Part shown: positions 41,856-50,535 of the stretch, piece by piece
Numbering within the stretch: position 1 is the first letter of the stretch
Layout of the letters: each line of letters begins with the position of its first letter
NCBI RefSeq assembly: GCF_004919045.1
Contig: NZ_SWDW01000014.1
Location: forward strand, 36,856-100,855
Source of the DNA: Sinomonas albida
GTDB taxonomy: Bacteria; Actinomycetota; Actinomycetes; Actinomycetales; Micrococcaceae
Direction: 5' to 3'
DNA: 64,000 nt
Translations under genes and position numbers: made by a program
Notes under the pieces: model-generated
What the model saw: only the letters and a program-made list of their open reading frames with translations
The model's database searches: none
Told to the model about the DNA's origin: nothing

Positions 41856-42397
41856 CGCCCGCGCCACTCGTGTGCGAGGAGCGCCCAGATCTGGGTGTCG
41901 TCGTAGGCGCCGTCGATCGGCCAGGACTGCCGGAGCGTCCCCTCCAGCGTCATGCCGAGGCGTTGCGCAACGGATCCGGATCGGCCGTTCGCGGCGCGGC
42001 ACCGCCACTCGATCCGGCGCATTCCGCGCGTTTCGAACGCCCAGCGCACGAGCGCGCGGCACGCCTCGCTCACGAGGCCCCGGCCCTGCGCGGCAGGCTC
42101 AAGCCAACAGCCCAGTTCGGCGGTGCCCGCGGCCGCGTTGAACGAGACGAACATGACACCCCCGACGAGCGTCCCCTCGGACCAGATGCCGTAGATCCGC
42201 GCGCCGTCGTCGGCCGCCGCCTTGGCGTAACGAGTCAGGGTCGCCGTCGCGCCCTCCACCCCCGCGGCGACGAACGACGGCCCCACCCATGGGCGGATAT
42301 GTTCGCGCGCCCGGTCGAGGTGATCGGCGAACTCGGGACCCTGCCACGGTTCGAGCGGCCGAAGCTCGGCCCCCGACCCCAGCCGAAGTGCGAACAC
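41852..42397 (-). CDS. GNAT acetyltransferase, RimJ/RimL-like
   Basis: A 181-residue acetyltransferase. GTG at 42397 (MFALRLGSGAELRPLEPWQG) is preferred because GAGAGGA precedes it and the family fold begins there. The ORF could extend to 42487. CoA-binding motif: LGCWLEPAAQGRGLVSEACRALVRWAFE. The acceptor side is IEWRCRAANGRSGSVAQRLGMTLEGTLRQSW, as in RimJ/RimL-type N-terminal acetyltransferases. It ends by a stop that overlaps the lacI stop by four bases (CTAG read on both strands). The substrate is unknown. Confidence 0.82.
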   Translation of the reverse strand: MFALRLGSGAELRPLEPWQGPEFADHLDRAREHIRPWVGPSFVAAGVEGATATLTRYAKAAADDGARIYGIWSEGTLVGGVMFVSFNAAAGTAELGCWLEPAAQGRGLVSEACRALVRWAFETRGMRRIEWRCRAANGRSGSVAQRLGMTLEGTLRQSWPIDGAYDDTQIWALLAHEWRGR

Positions 42398-42516
42398 TAC
42401 GAGCCGTCCTCTCGAAAGGACTCGATCCGCGCAAAGTCGCGGTGTGACATGGCGGCGACGCTCCTTCACGTGCTCAGTCTGGGACAACGGTCACACTATC
42501 CCGAAAGGCCGCAGGA

Positions 42517-43314
42517 CTACGCCGCGCCCGCCGCCCGCGCGGCGTCGGAGATCCCAGCCGCGGCCGCACGCAGCTCGGGCACAAGCCGCTCCACCTCGGC
42601 GCCGCGATCCTCCGACGCCTCAAGCCGGGCCGAAAGCGCCACATTGATCGCCGCCACCGTGCGCCCATCCGCCCCGAAAACGGGCACGGCCACCGAGCGC
42701 AGGCCCACCTCGAGCTCCTGATCGACGACGGCGTAGCCCAGCTCCCGCACGCGCGCGAGCTCCGCCTCGATCGCCCCCCGCGAGGTGAGCGTCCGCGGGG
42801 TGAGCGGCTCGAGGCTCGCCGACGCGAAGTAGGCATCGAGCTCCGCCGGTGACAGCGCCGCCAGGAGGACCCGGCCCATCGACGTGGCATGCGCGGGGAA
42901 CCGCGTCCCCGGCGAGATCCCCACGGAGATGATCCGCCGGGTGTGGATGCGCGTGAGGTAGACGATGTCCGTCCCGTCGAGGATGGCCATCGACGTCGAC
43001 TCGCCCTCGCGATGCGACAGCTCCTCAAGGAACGGCTGCGCCAGCTCGGGGAGCCGCTGGCCGGAGAGATAGGCGTACCCGAGCTGCAGCACGAGCGGCG
43101 TGAGCGTGAACAGCCGACCGTCCGTGCGCATGTAGCCGAGCTCGACGAGCGTGTGCAGGAACCGACGCGCCGTGGCGCGCGTGAGCTCGGTGCGGGCCGC
43201 GACCTCGGAGAGGGTCATCTCCTGATGCTCGGCGTCGAACGCGCGGACCACGGCGAGCCCGCGCGCGAGCGACTGCACGAACTGATCGCCTGGGGCCGAT
43301 GCCGCCTCACTCAT
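42517..43314 (-). CDS. pcaR: IclR-family regulator of the pca operon
   Basis: A 265-residue regulator. The ATG at 43314 (MSEAASAPGDQFVQSLARGL) follows AAGGCAGAGG. The winged helix is at about 12-75 (LARGLAVVRAFDAEHQEMTLSEVAARTELTRATARRFLHTLVELGYM) and the effector domain contains STSMAILDGTDIVYLTRIHTRRIISVGISPGTRFPAHATSMGRVLLAAL, highly typical of PcaR/PcaU. It is the last gene after pcaJ on the same strand, about 107 bases away. It probably binds the palindrome before pcaH and responds to a pathway intermediate such as protocatechuate or 3-oxoadipate. Confidence 0.9.
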   Translation of the reverse strand: MSEAASAPGDQFVQSLARGLAVVRAFDAEHQEMTLSEVAARTELTRATARRFLHTLVELGYMRTDGRLFTLTPLVLQLGYAYLSGQRLPELAQPFLEELSHREGESTSMAILDGTDIVYLTRIHTRRIISVGISPGTRFPAHATSMGRVLLAALSPAELDAYFASASLEPLTPRTLTSRGAIEAELARVRELGYAVVDQELEVGLRSVAVPVFGADGRTVAAINVALSARLEASEDRGAEVERLVPELRAAAAGISDAARAAGAA

Positions 43315-43421
43315 CGCCTCTGCCTTCCCTCCGTACGGCGCCTTGACCCGCCCTGAACCGCGCAGCAGGCGCTGCCTGACATCGGCCATGCGGTTCGGAG
43401 CCGGTCATCAACATTACGGGG

Positions 43422-44138
43422 TCACCCCGCGAGCAGCGGCACGTCCATGAGCTGCTCGAGCTCCTCGAACGTGACGCCGAACGTCTCCCGCACCCGCACG
43501 CCGTCGCCCGTGATGAGGAAGACGGCCTTGTCGGTGTAGACCCGGGTGACGCATCCGACGCCCGTGAGCGGATACGAGCACGAGGGCACGAGCTTCGACT
43601 TCCCGTCCTTCGTGAGCAGGGTCATCATGACGTAGACGTCCTTGGCACCGGTCGCGAGGTCCATCGCGCCTCCGACGGCGGGGATCGCGTCCGGTGCGCC
43701 CGTGTGCCAGTTCGCGAGGTCGCCGGTCGCGGAGACCTGGAACGCGCCGAGCACGCACACGTCGAGGTGGCCGCCGCGCATGATCGCGAAGGAGTCGGCG
43801 TGGTGGAAGTAGCTCGCGCCGGGCAGCTCGGTCACGGGGATCTTGCCGGCGTTGATAAGGTCCGGATCAACCTCGTCCCCCACGGCGGCCGGCCCCATAC
43901 CGAGCATTCCGTTCTCCGTGTGGAGCGTGATGTCCTGCTCGTCGGTCAGGTAGTTCGAGACGAGTGTCGGCTGGCCGATGCCCAGGTTCACGAACGAGCC
44001 GGGCGCGACGTCCCGTGCCACGAGCCGCGCGAGGTCGTCGCGGCCCATGGGCGCGTCGCTCGTCTGCGGCGCCCCGCCTTGGCGTGCGCTCCGGGGCGTC
44101 CCGCCTGAGGAAACAGACGACGTCGAGAGTTCACTCAT
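43422..44138 (-). CDS. pcaJ: 3-oxoadipate CoA-transferase subunit beta
   Basis: Beta subunit that, with PcaI, moves CoA from succinyl-CoA to 3-oxoadipate. The 238-residue frame starts at 44138, with a variable Ser/Gly-rich leader of about 30 residues, then the fold begins (MGRDDLARLVARDVAPGSFVNLGIGQPTLV). The catalytic glutamate is in LHTENGMLGMG. SGGAMDL-like AVGGAMDLATGAKDVYVMM follows. It lies four bases after pcaI and is cotranscribed with it. The internal MGRDD start would fit the usual family length of about 210 and is a possible alternative. Confidence 0.92.
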   Translation of the reverse strand: MSELSTSSVSSGGTPRSARQGGAPQTSDAPMGRDDLARLVARDVAPGSFVNLGIGQPTLVSNYLTDEQDITLHTENGMLGMGPAAVGDEVDPDLINAGKIPVTELPGASYFHHADSFAIMRGGHLDVCVLGAFQVSATGDLANWHTGAPDAIPAVGGAMDLATGAKDVYVMMTLLTKDGKSKLVPSCSYPLTGVGCVTRVYTDKAVFLITGDGVRVRETFGVTFEELEQLMDVPLLAG

Positions 44139-44142
44139 GCTG

Positions 44143-44802
44143 TCAGCCCACCTTCACGATCGTGTTGACGTAGATGCCCGGCGTCACGACATTCTCCGGG
44201 TCGAGGCCGCCGATCGGCACGACCTCGGACACCTGGACAATGGTGTGCTTCGCCGCCGCGGCCATGATGGGCCCGAAGTTCCGCGCCGTCTTGCGGTAGA
44301 CGAGGTTGCCCTTGCCGTCGGCTTTGAGCGCCTTGATGAGCGCCACGTCAGCGTGGATCGGCGTCTCGAACACCTGCCACTTGCCGTCGAGAAGCCGCGT
44401 CTCCTTGCCCTCGGCGAGCATCGTGCCGTAGCCGGTCGGCGTGAAGAAGCCGCCGATCCCAGCCCCGGCCGCACGGATGCGCTCCGCGAGGTTGCCCTGT
44501 GGCACAAGCTCAAGCTCGATCTCGGCGGCCCGGTACTTCGCGTCGAAGTGCCACGAGTCGCTCTGCCGCGGGAACGAGCAGATCATCTTGCGCACGCGGC
44601 CCTCCTTGATGAGGAGCGCGAGGCCCTCGTCGGCCTGGCCTGCGTTGTTGTTGACAACAGTCAGATCACTCGCGCCGCTCTGCAGCAGCGCGTCGATGAG
44701 CTCGAACGGCTGGCCGGCATTGCCGAACCCGCCGATCATGACCGTCGAGCCATCCTCAACACCCGCGACCGCCTCGGCGGCCGAGTCCTTGAATTCCAGC
44801 AT
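44143..44802 (-). CDS. pcaI: 3-oxoadipate CoA-transferase subunit alpha
   Basis: Alpha subunit of the 3-oxoadipate:succinyl-CoA transferase. The ATG at 44802 (MLEFKDSAAEAVAGVEDGST) follows AAGGGA. It is 219 residues long. The signature is VMIGGFGNAGQPFELIDALLQSGASDLTVVNNNAG, and FTPTGYGTMLAEGKETRLLDGKWQVFETPIHADVALIKA is characteristic. It is situated 19 bases after pcaF and four before pcaJ in the operon. It forms a heteromer with PcaJ. Confidence 0.93.
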   Translation of the reverse strand: MLEFKDSAAEAVAGVEDGSTVMIGGFGNAGQPFELIDALLQSGASDLTVVNNNAGQADEGLALLIKEGRVRKMICSFPRQSDSWHFDAKYRAAEIELELVPQGNLAERIRAAGAGIGGFFTPTGYGTMLAEGKETRLLDGKWQVFETPIHADVALIKALKADGKGNLVYRKTARNFGPIMAAAAKHTIVQVSEVVPIGGLDPENVVTPGIYVNTIVKVG

Positions 44803-44821
44803 CCGTGATCCCTTGCTTCCG

Positions 44822-46072
44822 CTACTTCGTCGCCGCGACGTTCTCGAGCACCACGGCGAGCCCCTGGCCAACGCCGATGCAGATCGCGGCGACGCCCCAC
44901 CGCTCGCCGCTGCGCTGCAGGCTGCGCGCGAGTGTGCCGAGGATCCTGCCGCCGGAGGCGCCGAGCGGGTGGCCCATCGCGATCGCGCCGCCGTGCTGGT
45001 TCACGATCTCGGGGTCGATCTTCCACGCGTCGAGGCATGCGAGCGACTGCGCGGCGAACGCCTCGTTGAGTTCGACGGCGCCCACCTGGTCCCAGCCGAT
45101 GCCCGCCTTCTCGAGAGCGCGGTTGGCGGCCTCGACGGGGGCGAAGCCGAAGAACTGCGGCTCGTTGGCGGCCGCGCCGCGTCCGGCGATGCGTGCGATC
45201 GGCTCGAGGCCGAGCGTGCCAGCCGCGGCCTCGGAGCCGAGCAGCACGGCGGAGGCCCCGTCGGAGAGCGGTGAGGCATTTCCGGCCGTCACGGTTCCGC
45301 CCGACGTCGTGCCGGACCGGTCGCCGTTGTCGGGTCGGAACGATGTCCTCAGGCCAGCGAGCTTCTCGGCACTCGAGCCGGGACGGATGCCCTCGTCCCG
45401 GGTGAGGTCGGTGCCGGGGACGGCGACGACGAGCTCGTCGTAGAAGCCCTCGCTCCAGGCCTTGTCGGAGAGGTTGTGCGAGCGGGCGGCGAACTCGTCC
45501 TGCCGGTCGCGGCCGATCGCGTGCCGCTCCCGCAGCTGCTCCGTCGCCTCGCCGAGCGAGACCGTCCACTGCGACGGCATCTTCGGGTTGACGAGTCGCC
45601 AGCCGAGCGTGGTCGACGCGAGCGCCAGATCCCCGGCGGGGTACGGCCGCTCGGTCTTGGGCAGGACCCAGGGCGCGCGGCTCATCGACTCGACGCCGCC
45701 CACGAGGACGACGTCGGCGTCCCCCACCGCGATCTGGCGCGACGCGATCATCGCCGCATCGAGGGACGAACCGCACAGGCGGTTCACCGTGGTGCCGGGT
45801 ATCGAGGTCGGGAGGCCCGCGAGCAGGGTCGCCATGCGCGCGACGTTGCGGTTCTCCTCCCCCGCGCCGTTCGCGTTGCCGAAGATGACCTCGTCCACCG
45901 CACGGTGCTTGCCGTCGGTACCCTCGAGCGCCTCGGCGGTGAGGCCCGGAGCGCGATCGACGATTGCCCGAACGATATGCGCGGCGAGATCGTCGGGACG
46001 GACCCCGGCGAGGCCACCCCCGAACTTGCCGAACGGGGTCCGGACGGCGTCATACACGAATGCTTCAGTCAC
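44822..46072 (-). CDS. pcaF: 3-oxoadipyl-CoA thiolase
   Basis: Cleaves 3-oxoadipyl-CoA to succinyl-CoA and acetyl-CoA, the last pathway step. GTG at 46072 (MTEAFVYDAVRTPFGKFGG) overlaps the pcaC stop (GTGA). The 416 residues contain the nucleophile Cys in VNRLCGSSLDAAMIASRQ, the His in HGGAIAMGHPLGASGGRI and the second Cys in AICIGVGQGLAVV. The RTPFGKFGGGLAGVRPDDLAA opening fits PcaF-type thiolases. It is a mid-operon gene. Confidence 0.95.
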   Translation of the reverse strand: MTEAFVYDAVRTPFGKFGGGLAGVRPDDLAAHIVRAIVDRAPGLTAEALEGTDGKHRAVDEVIFGNANGAGEENRNVARMATLLAGLPTSIPGTTVNRLCGSSLDAAMIASRQIAVGDADVVLVGGVESMSRAPWVLPKTERPYPAGDLALASTTLGWRLVNPKMPSQWTVSLGEATEQLRERHAIGRDRQDEFAARSHNLSDKAWSEGFYDELVVAVPGTDLTRDEGIRPGSSAEKLAGLRTSFRPDNGDRSGTTSGGTVTAGNASPLSDGASAVLLGSEAAAGTLGLEPIARIAGRGAAANEPQFFGFAPVEAANRALEKAGIGWDQVGAVELNEAFAAQSLACLDAWKIDPEIVNQHGGAIAMGHPLGASGGRILGTLARSLQRSGERWGVAAICIGVGQGLAVVLENVAATK

Positions 46073-46524
46073 TGCTGTTCCTCATCGATAGCTGCCAAAG
46101 TCTTCTGCGCGACCTTGAAGGCCGTGTTGGCGGACGGCACCCCGCAGTAGATGGCGCTCTGCAGGATCACTTCCTTGATCTCGTCACGCGTGAGCCCGTT
46201 CCGGATCGCGGCTCGCACATGCATGGCGAATTCATCCCAGTGGCCGTGCGCGATCATGGCCGTGAGCACGGCGACCGAGCGCATCTGCCGGGTGAGGCCC
46301 GGGCGCGTCCAGATGCCACCCCACGCGATGCGCGTGATCATGTTCTGGAATTCGGCCGTGAAATCGTCCGTGTTCGCGTTCGCCCGGTCCACGTGCGCAT
46401 CGCCGAGCACTTCGCGCCTGACCTCCATGCCGCCGTCGTACACGTCGCGCTGGGTGGCGTCGGGCTGGACGGCGCCGGCCCGCGCGTCGTCCGCCCAGTT
46501 CGCCCCGGCGAGCTGCGCGCTCAC
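46069..46524 (-). CDS. pcaC: 4-carboxymuconolactone decarboxylase
   Basis: Decarboxylates 4-carboxymuconolactone to 3-oxoadipate enol-lactone. GTG at 46524 (MSAQLAGANWADDARAGAV) overlaps the pcaD stop (GTGA). It is 151 residues long. The family segment YDGGMEVRREVLGDAHVDRANANTDDFTAEFQNMITRIAWGGIWTRPGL and the catalytic His-containing AHGHWDEFAMHVRAAIRNGL are clear. It is not fused to PcaD, although fused PcaL proteins are common in actinobacteria. Here the two are separate but translationally coupled. Confidence 0.94.
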   Translation of the reverse strand: MSAQLAGANWADDARAGAVQPDATQRDVYDGGMEVRREVLGDAHVDRANANTDDFTAEFQNMITRIAWGGIWTRPGLTRQMRSVAVLTAMIAHGHWDEFAMHVRAAIRNGLTRDEIKEVILQSAIYCGVPSANTAFKVAQKTLAAIDEEQQ

Positions 46525-47372
46525 TGGGCTGCCTCCCCTGCGCTGCGTCCGGCCGCGGCACCCGCGGCCGCGCGGGCGAAGTGCTCGCGCAGCAGGCTGG
46601 CGACGGCCGCGGGGTTCTCGGCGGGCGCGAGATGAGCGACGCCCGGGACCTCCACGGCCCGCCCGTTCTGGGCGCGCTCGGCCATCCACTGGGCCTCGGC
46701 GAACGGGCACACGGTGTCGAACTCCCCCGCGATCGCGAGGAACGGGGCGGCGATTTCCGCGAAGCGATCGCGGACGTCGTAGGCGGCGATCGCACGGCAC
46801 ACGGCGCCGTAGCCGAAGCGGTCGGCGTCGCGGAGCGCGTGGAGGAGGCGCGAGGACTCCGCAGGGTGCTTGCTCAGGAAGCCGGGAGCGAACCAGATCT
46901 CGGCGGAGGCCTGGAGGCGGATCGCCGTGCCCTGCCGGGCCACGAGCTCCGCGCGCTCGGCGTAGCCTTCCGCGCCGTTGAAGCGCGGCGACGAGCAGAT
47001 CATCGCGAGGCTCAGGAGCCGCTCGGGGTGCCGGAGCGCGAGCTCGGCGCCCGTCGCGCCGCCCACGGAGTCGCCCGCGTAGTGGAACGACGCGGCCTGC
47101 CCATTTTCGGAGGGAACGATCGAGTCGACCAGCGCGACGACCGCGTCCGCGAGCTCGCCGAGGCTGAACGCCGTGTCCGGCTCGGCCGCCGGCGAGACGC
47201 CGTGGCCCGGCAGGTCCCAGCCGAGGACGTCGTAGTCCTCGCCCAGGAGACGCGCGGCCGCGTCCCACATGACGGTCGAGGTGCCGAGCGACGGGCCCAG
47301 CACCACCAGCTCCTTCTCCCCCAGCTGCTCGCGCGGCGAGAGCCTCACCGCGCGGATCTGTGGCACGCTCAC
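46521..47372 (-). CDS. pcaD: 3-oxoadipate enol-lactonase
   Basis: Hydrolyses 3-oxoadipate enol-lactone. It is an alpha/beta-hydrolase of 283 residues. GTG at 47372 (MSVPQIRAVRLSPREQLG) follows AAAGGA and is chosen over the longer ORF start because the fold begins here. Catalytic features are the nucleophile Ser in YAGDSVGGATGAEL (G-D-S-V-G), Asp in AGEFDTVCP and His in GVAHLAPAENP. The C-terminus is Ala-rich and variable. It is followed in the operon by pcaC with a four-base overlap. Confidence 0.92.
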   Translation of the reverse strand: MSVPQIRAVRLSPREQLGEKELVVLGPSLGTSTVMWDAAARLLGEDYDVLGWDLPGHGVSPAAEPDTAFSLGELADAVVALVDSIVPSENGQAASFHYAGDSVGGATGAELALRHPERLLSLAMICSSPRFNGAEGYAERAELVARQGTAIRLQASAEIWFAPGFLSKHPAESSRLLHALRDADRFGYGAVCRAIAAYDVRDRFAEIAAPFLAIAGEFDTVCPFAEAQWMAERAQNGRAVEVPGVAHLAPAENPAAVASLLREHFARAAAGAAAGRSAGEAAQ

Positions 47373-47409
47373 GTGCTTGTCCTTTCCTCGTGTCGCAAAA
47401 GTTGCTGGC

Positions 47410-48951
47410 TCACGCGCGGCGGCGCCGAGCCCCGGACTCTTCGTAGTTCTTGAGAATGCGGTCCACGATGCCCGCCGCGTCGCCTTGGTAGCGGGCGGGG
47501 TCGAGGAGGTCATCGAGGCGCGCCTCGAGGTCTTCGGCGCTGGCATCGCGTGTGGCGTCGCCCTCCCGCACGACGGCGCGCAGCTCCTTGCGCAGCACGC
47601 GCGCCTGCTCGGCGGGGCCGGCTGCCGAGGCCGCGAGCGCGGCGTCGACAGCCTGTTGGATGCCGGCCCGGCCGCCCTCGGCGACGTCCGAGAGCTCGAG
47701 CATGATCCGCTCGCTCACGAGCAGCGGCCCGCTCAACTCGAGGTTGGCGCGCATCCGGTCGGGGAAGACCCGGAGCCCGGCCGCGAGCTCGCGCAGCGCC
47801 GCCGCGGAGCCGGCCGCGAGGCGCAGGAGCTCCCGCAGGGCCGGCCACTCGGTATGCCACGCGCCGCCCGTCCGCTCGTCCTCGCTCAGCGCGGCCGCGA
47901 GCTCGAGCTGCATCGCGTCGGCGGGCGCCCGGAGCGCGGCGGAGCGGATGAGGGCCGACAACGCGGGGTTCTGCTTCTGCGGCATGGCCGAGGAGACGCC
48001 TCGGCCCTCGGCGACGGGTTCGCCCAGCTCGCCGATCTCGGGGCGCGAGAGCAGCAGCACATCGTTCGCGACGTGCCCGGCGGCCGAGCACACCGCCGCG
48101 AGCGCATGGCCGAGATCCGCGACCGGGCCGCGGAACGACTGCCACGGCGCGACGGCCGCGTCGAGTCCCGCGCGATGGGCCCAGTCCGCCGCGAGCGCGT
48201 GGGGTTCGGCTCCGAGGGCGACGAGCGAGGCGTTTGTCCCCGCCGCGCCGCCGCACTGGACCGGGAAGGCCAGGGCCGCAACGCTGCGTTCCGCGTGGGC
48301 CACGCCCTGGAGCCAGTTCGCGGCCTTGAGCCCGAAGCTCGAGGGGAGCGAGTGCTGCGCGAGCGTCCGCGCCACCTGCGGGGTGGTCCGGTGCTGGGCC
48401 GCGAGGTCCGCGAGCGCGTCGGCGGCGGCCGCAAGGTCCGCATGGATGCGGACGCTCGCGCGCTTGGCGGTGAGCATGAGCGCGGAATCGAGGACGTCCT
48501 GGCTCGTGAGGCCGCGGTGGACGGCCGCACGGCCGGGCCCATCCGGAACGGCGGCGCGGAGGGCCTTCACGAGGGGGATGACGGGATTCCCGCCGCCCTG
48601 CGCTGCGTTCGCGAGGCGACCCGCGTCGAACGCGGTGGTGGTCGCGCGGGGCTCAACGACGGACGACGGCGCGCTGCCCGCCTGAGCCGCGACCCCGCCG
48701 TCGTCCGTTGCCTGCCCGCCGACCACGGCGCGAACCACTTCCCGGACCGCCGCGCCCGCGCCGTCCTCGACGAGCCCCGCGGACTCGAGCGTCTCGGCCC
48801 ACGCGGCCTCGAGCTCGAGCATCGCGGCGACGATCGCGGCGTCGCCGGTCTCCCCCGCCACGTCAGGGCTGGCCCAGACCGGCGAGAGCAGGCCGCGATC
48901 CGCAGGGTCGAGGCCCTGGCTGGAGGCGGGGCGGGCAGCGTGGTCCGTCAC
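47410..48951 (-). CDS. pcaB: 3-carboxy-cis,cis-muconate cycloisomerase with repeat-derived insertion
   Basis: Cyclises carboxymuconate to 4-carboxymuconolactone. It belongs to the fumarase/aspartase superfamily. GTG at 48951 (MTDHAARPASSQGLDPADRG). Superfamily signature: GVSSAMPQKQNPALSALI. Other marks are HRGLTSQDVLDSAL and TLAQHSLPSSFGLKAANWL. The 513 residues exceed the usual ~450, partly because of a Gly/Ala/Asp-rich segment at about residues 79-100 (ATDDGGVAAQAGSAPSSVV). That segment is encoded by the dispersed GACGACGGCG hairpin and replaces the normal loop between early helices. The active-site motifs are intact, so the enzyme is probably functional. Confidence 0.92.
   Translation of the reverse strand: MTDHAARPASSQGLDPADRGLLSPVWASPDVAGETGDAAIVAAMLELEAAWAETLESAGLVEDGAGAAVREVVRAVVGGQATDDGGVAAQAGSAPSSVVEPRATTTAFDAGRLANAAQGGGNPVIPLVKALRAAVPDGPGRAAVHRGLTSQDVLDSALMLTAKRASVRIHADLAAAADALADLAAQHRTTPQVARTLAQHSLPSSFGLKAANWLQGVAHAERSVAALAFPVQCGGAAGTNASLVALGAEPHALAADWAHRAGLDAAVAPWQSFRGPVADLGHALAAVCSAAGHVANDVLLLSRPEIGELGEPVAEGRGVSSAMPQKQNPALSALIRSAALRAPADAMQLELAAALSEDERTGGAWHTEWPALRELLRLAAGSAAALRELAAGLRVFPDRMRANLELSGPLLVSERIMLELSDVAEGGRAGIQQAVDAALAASAAGPAEQARVLRKELRAVVREGDATRDASAEDLEARLDDLLDPARYQGDAAGIVDRILKNYEESGARRRRA
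48659..48708. repeat. GACGACGGCG palindrome inside pcaB
   Basis: ACGGACGACGGCG (48659-48671) pairs perfectly with CGCCGTCGTCCGT (48696-48708) around a 24-base loop. It lies in frame in pcaB and encodes the low-complexity insertion at about residues 81-98. Confidence 0.9.
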
Positions 48952-48956
48952 TGGGC

Positions 48957-49526
48957 TCAGCCCTCGGCGTGGAAGTCGAGGAACACGGTCTCATCCTCGC
49001 CCTGGAGCCGGAGGTCCCAGTGGAGCGATCCGTCTGCGAGACGCTCGGCCATCAGGGTCTTGCGGCGGGCGGGCTCGAGGGAGCTGAGGAGGGCGTCGTT
49101 CTCGAGCGCCTCAGTGTCCTCCGGAAGGTAGACGCGCGTGAAGAGCCGATTCATGAGGCCGCGCGCGAAGACCGCGACCGCGAAGAACGGCGCTTTGCCG
49201 GGCTCGGTAGCGCCGGGGTTCACGGTGGAGAAGACGTACTTGCCCGTGTTCCCCACGGGGGTGCGGCCCCAGCCGGTGAAGGTGTAGCCGTCGCGGACGA
49301 GCGAGCCGGTCTGATGCGGGACGTTGCCGTTCGAGTCCGCCTGCCAGATCTCGAGGATCGCGTCCGGAATCGGGGCGCCCTTGCCGTCGTAGACCGTTCC
49401 ATGGAGGGTCACGCTGTTCGGGCTGCCCGGCGGGACGAGCTCGCCGCCCTTCTCGAACGGCAGCGCGTAGCCGAAGAAGGGGCCGACGGTCTGGCCGGGG
49501 GTGGGAACGAGGTGCTGGTCACTCAT
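48957..49526 (-). CDS. pcaG: Protocatechuate 3,4-dioxygenase alpha subunit
   Basis: Alpha chain of the intradiol dioxygenase that opens protocatechuate. It is 189 residues, starting at ATG 49526 (MSDQHLVPTPGQTVGPFFGYALPF), with TPGQTVGPFFGYAL the usual alpha-subunit start. It has the dioxygenase beta-sandwich core VTLHGTVYDGKGAPIPDAILEIWQADSNG but no complete iron-ligand set, as expected for the alpha subunit. It overlaps pcaH by eight bases and precedes pcaB by five. Confidence 0.95.
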   Translation of the reverse strand: MSDQHLVPTPGQTVGPFFGYALPFEKGGELVPPGSPNSVTLHGTVYDGKGAPIPDAILEIWQADSNGNVPHQTGSLVRDGYTFTGWGRTPVGNTGKYVFSTVNPGATEPGKAPFFAVAVFARGLMNRLFTRVYLPEDTEALENDALLSSLEPARRKTLMAERLADGSLHWDLRLQGEDETVFLDFHAEG

Positions 49527-50334
49527 GGTCGCCCTGCTCTCCGTAGGCTTCGTTCTCGGTCCACGTCCGCTTCGAGCCCGTGAGGACGATGTCCCATTCG
49601 TAGCCCAGCGCCCACTCGGGCGACGTGAAGTCGTGGTTGTAGCGGGCCACGAGGCGGTCCCGCGCGTCCTGGTCGACGATCGACTGGTAGATCGGGTCGA
49701 GCGGGAAGAGCTGGTCGCCCGGGAAGTACATCTGCGTGACGATGCGCTGCGTGAACTCCGTGCCGAAGAGGCTGAAGTGGATGTGCGCGGGGCGCCATGC
49801 GTTGAGGTGGTTCTTCCACGGGTACGCGCCGGGCTTGATGGTGAGGAACTCGTAGGAGCCGTCGGGGCCCGTGATGCAGCGGCCCACGCCCGTGAAGTTC
49901 GGGTCGATCGGGGCCGGGTGCTGGTCGCGCTTGTGGATGTAGCGGCCGGCGGCGTTGGCCTGCCAGATCTCCACGAGCTGACCCGCGACCGGGCGGCCGT
50001 TGCCGTCCAGGACTTTGCCGCGCAGGATCATGCGCTCGCCCTGGGGCTCGCCGTTGTGCTGGATCGTCAGGTTCGATTCGAGCGCGTGCACGTCGTGGTG
50101 GCCGAACGCGGGGCTGAAGAGCTCGATCGTCTCGGGGTCCGTGTGGTGCAGGCTCTTGGTGGGGTGCCGCAGGATCGAGCTGCGGTACGGCGGGTAGTCG
50201 ACGCGCGGCTGCGTCTCCGCGGGCTGACCCGCGGCGCGGGCCGCCTTGTAGCCCTCTTCGATGTCGCGGATCTCCTGGCTGACAATCGCCTGATTGTCAG
50301 CGGCGGCATCCGACGACTTGACCGGCTCGCCCAT
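49519..50334 (-). CDS. pcaH: Protocatechuate 3,4-dioxygenase beta subunit
   Basis: Catalytic beta chain containing the non-haem Fe(III) site. ATG at 50334 (MGEPVKSSDAAADNQAIVSQ) follows GAGGAGG. It is 271 residues long. Iron ligands Tyr, Tyr, His and His are in context: a Tyr in RYIHKRDQHPAPIDPNFTG, a Tyr in KPGAYPWKNHLNAWRPAHIHFSLFG and both His in PAHIHF. The segment HHDVHALESNLTIQHNGEPQGERMILRGKVLDGNGRPV is canonical. It is the first gene of pcaHGBDCFIJ, behind a GTTCGC palindrome at 50424. Confidence 0.95.
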   Translation of the reverse strand: MGEPVKSSDAAADNQAIVSQEIRDIEEGYKAARAAGQPAETQPRVDYPPYRSSILRHPTKSLHHTDPETIELFSPAFGHHDVHALESNLTIQHNGEPQGERMILRGKVLDGNGRPVAGQLVEIWQANAAGRYIHKRDQHPAPIDPNFTGVGRCITGPDGSYEFLTIKPGAYPWKNHLNAWRPAHIHFSLFGTEFTQRIVTQMYFPGDQLFPLDPIYQSIVDQDARDRLVARYNHDFTSPEWALGYEWDIVLTGSKRTWTENEAYGEQGDHE

Positions 50335-50404
50335 GGTTCCTCCTCTAGCTTCCTTGCCGAGTGCCCCGCGAGCGGCGCTGTCTCCTTTTCGAGGGTACAG
50401 GCCT

Positions 50405-50438
50405 GTTCGCATTCTGCACAAGTGTTCGCTCTGCGAAC
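50405..50438. promoter_or_regulatory. Three-half-site operator before pcaH
   Basis: GTTCGC-TCT-GCGAAC (50424-50438) is a perfect palindrome, and a third half-site GTTCGC lies 19 bases to the left at 50405. Two symmetric half-sites plus one direct repeat is the layout of IclR-type PcaU/PcaR binding sites. It is 71-104 bases upstream of the pcaH start. Confidence 0.75.
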
Positions 50439-50535
50439 AGGTGCGAAGTGGGGCGGTGCTGTCAGCGTAGGTTTCCGGGCGTGCGCAGGGATAGGTTTCT
50501 TCCGTTCATCGGAAGACGCCGGTCACGCCGGCGGG

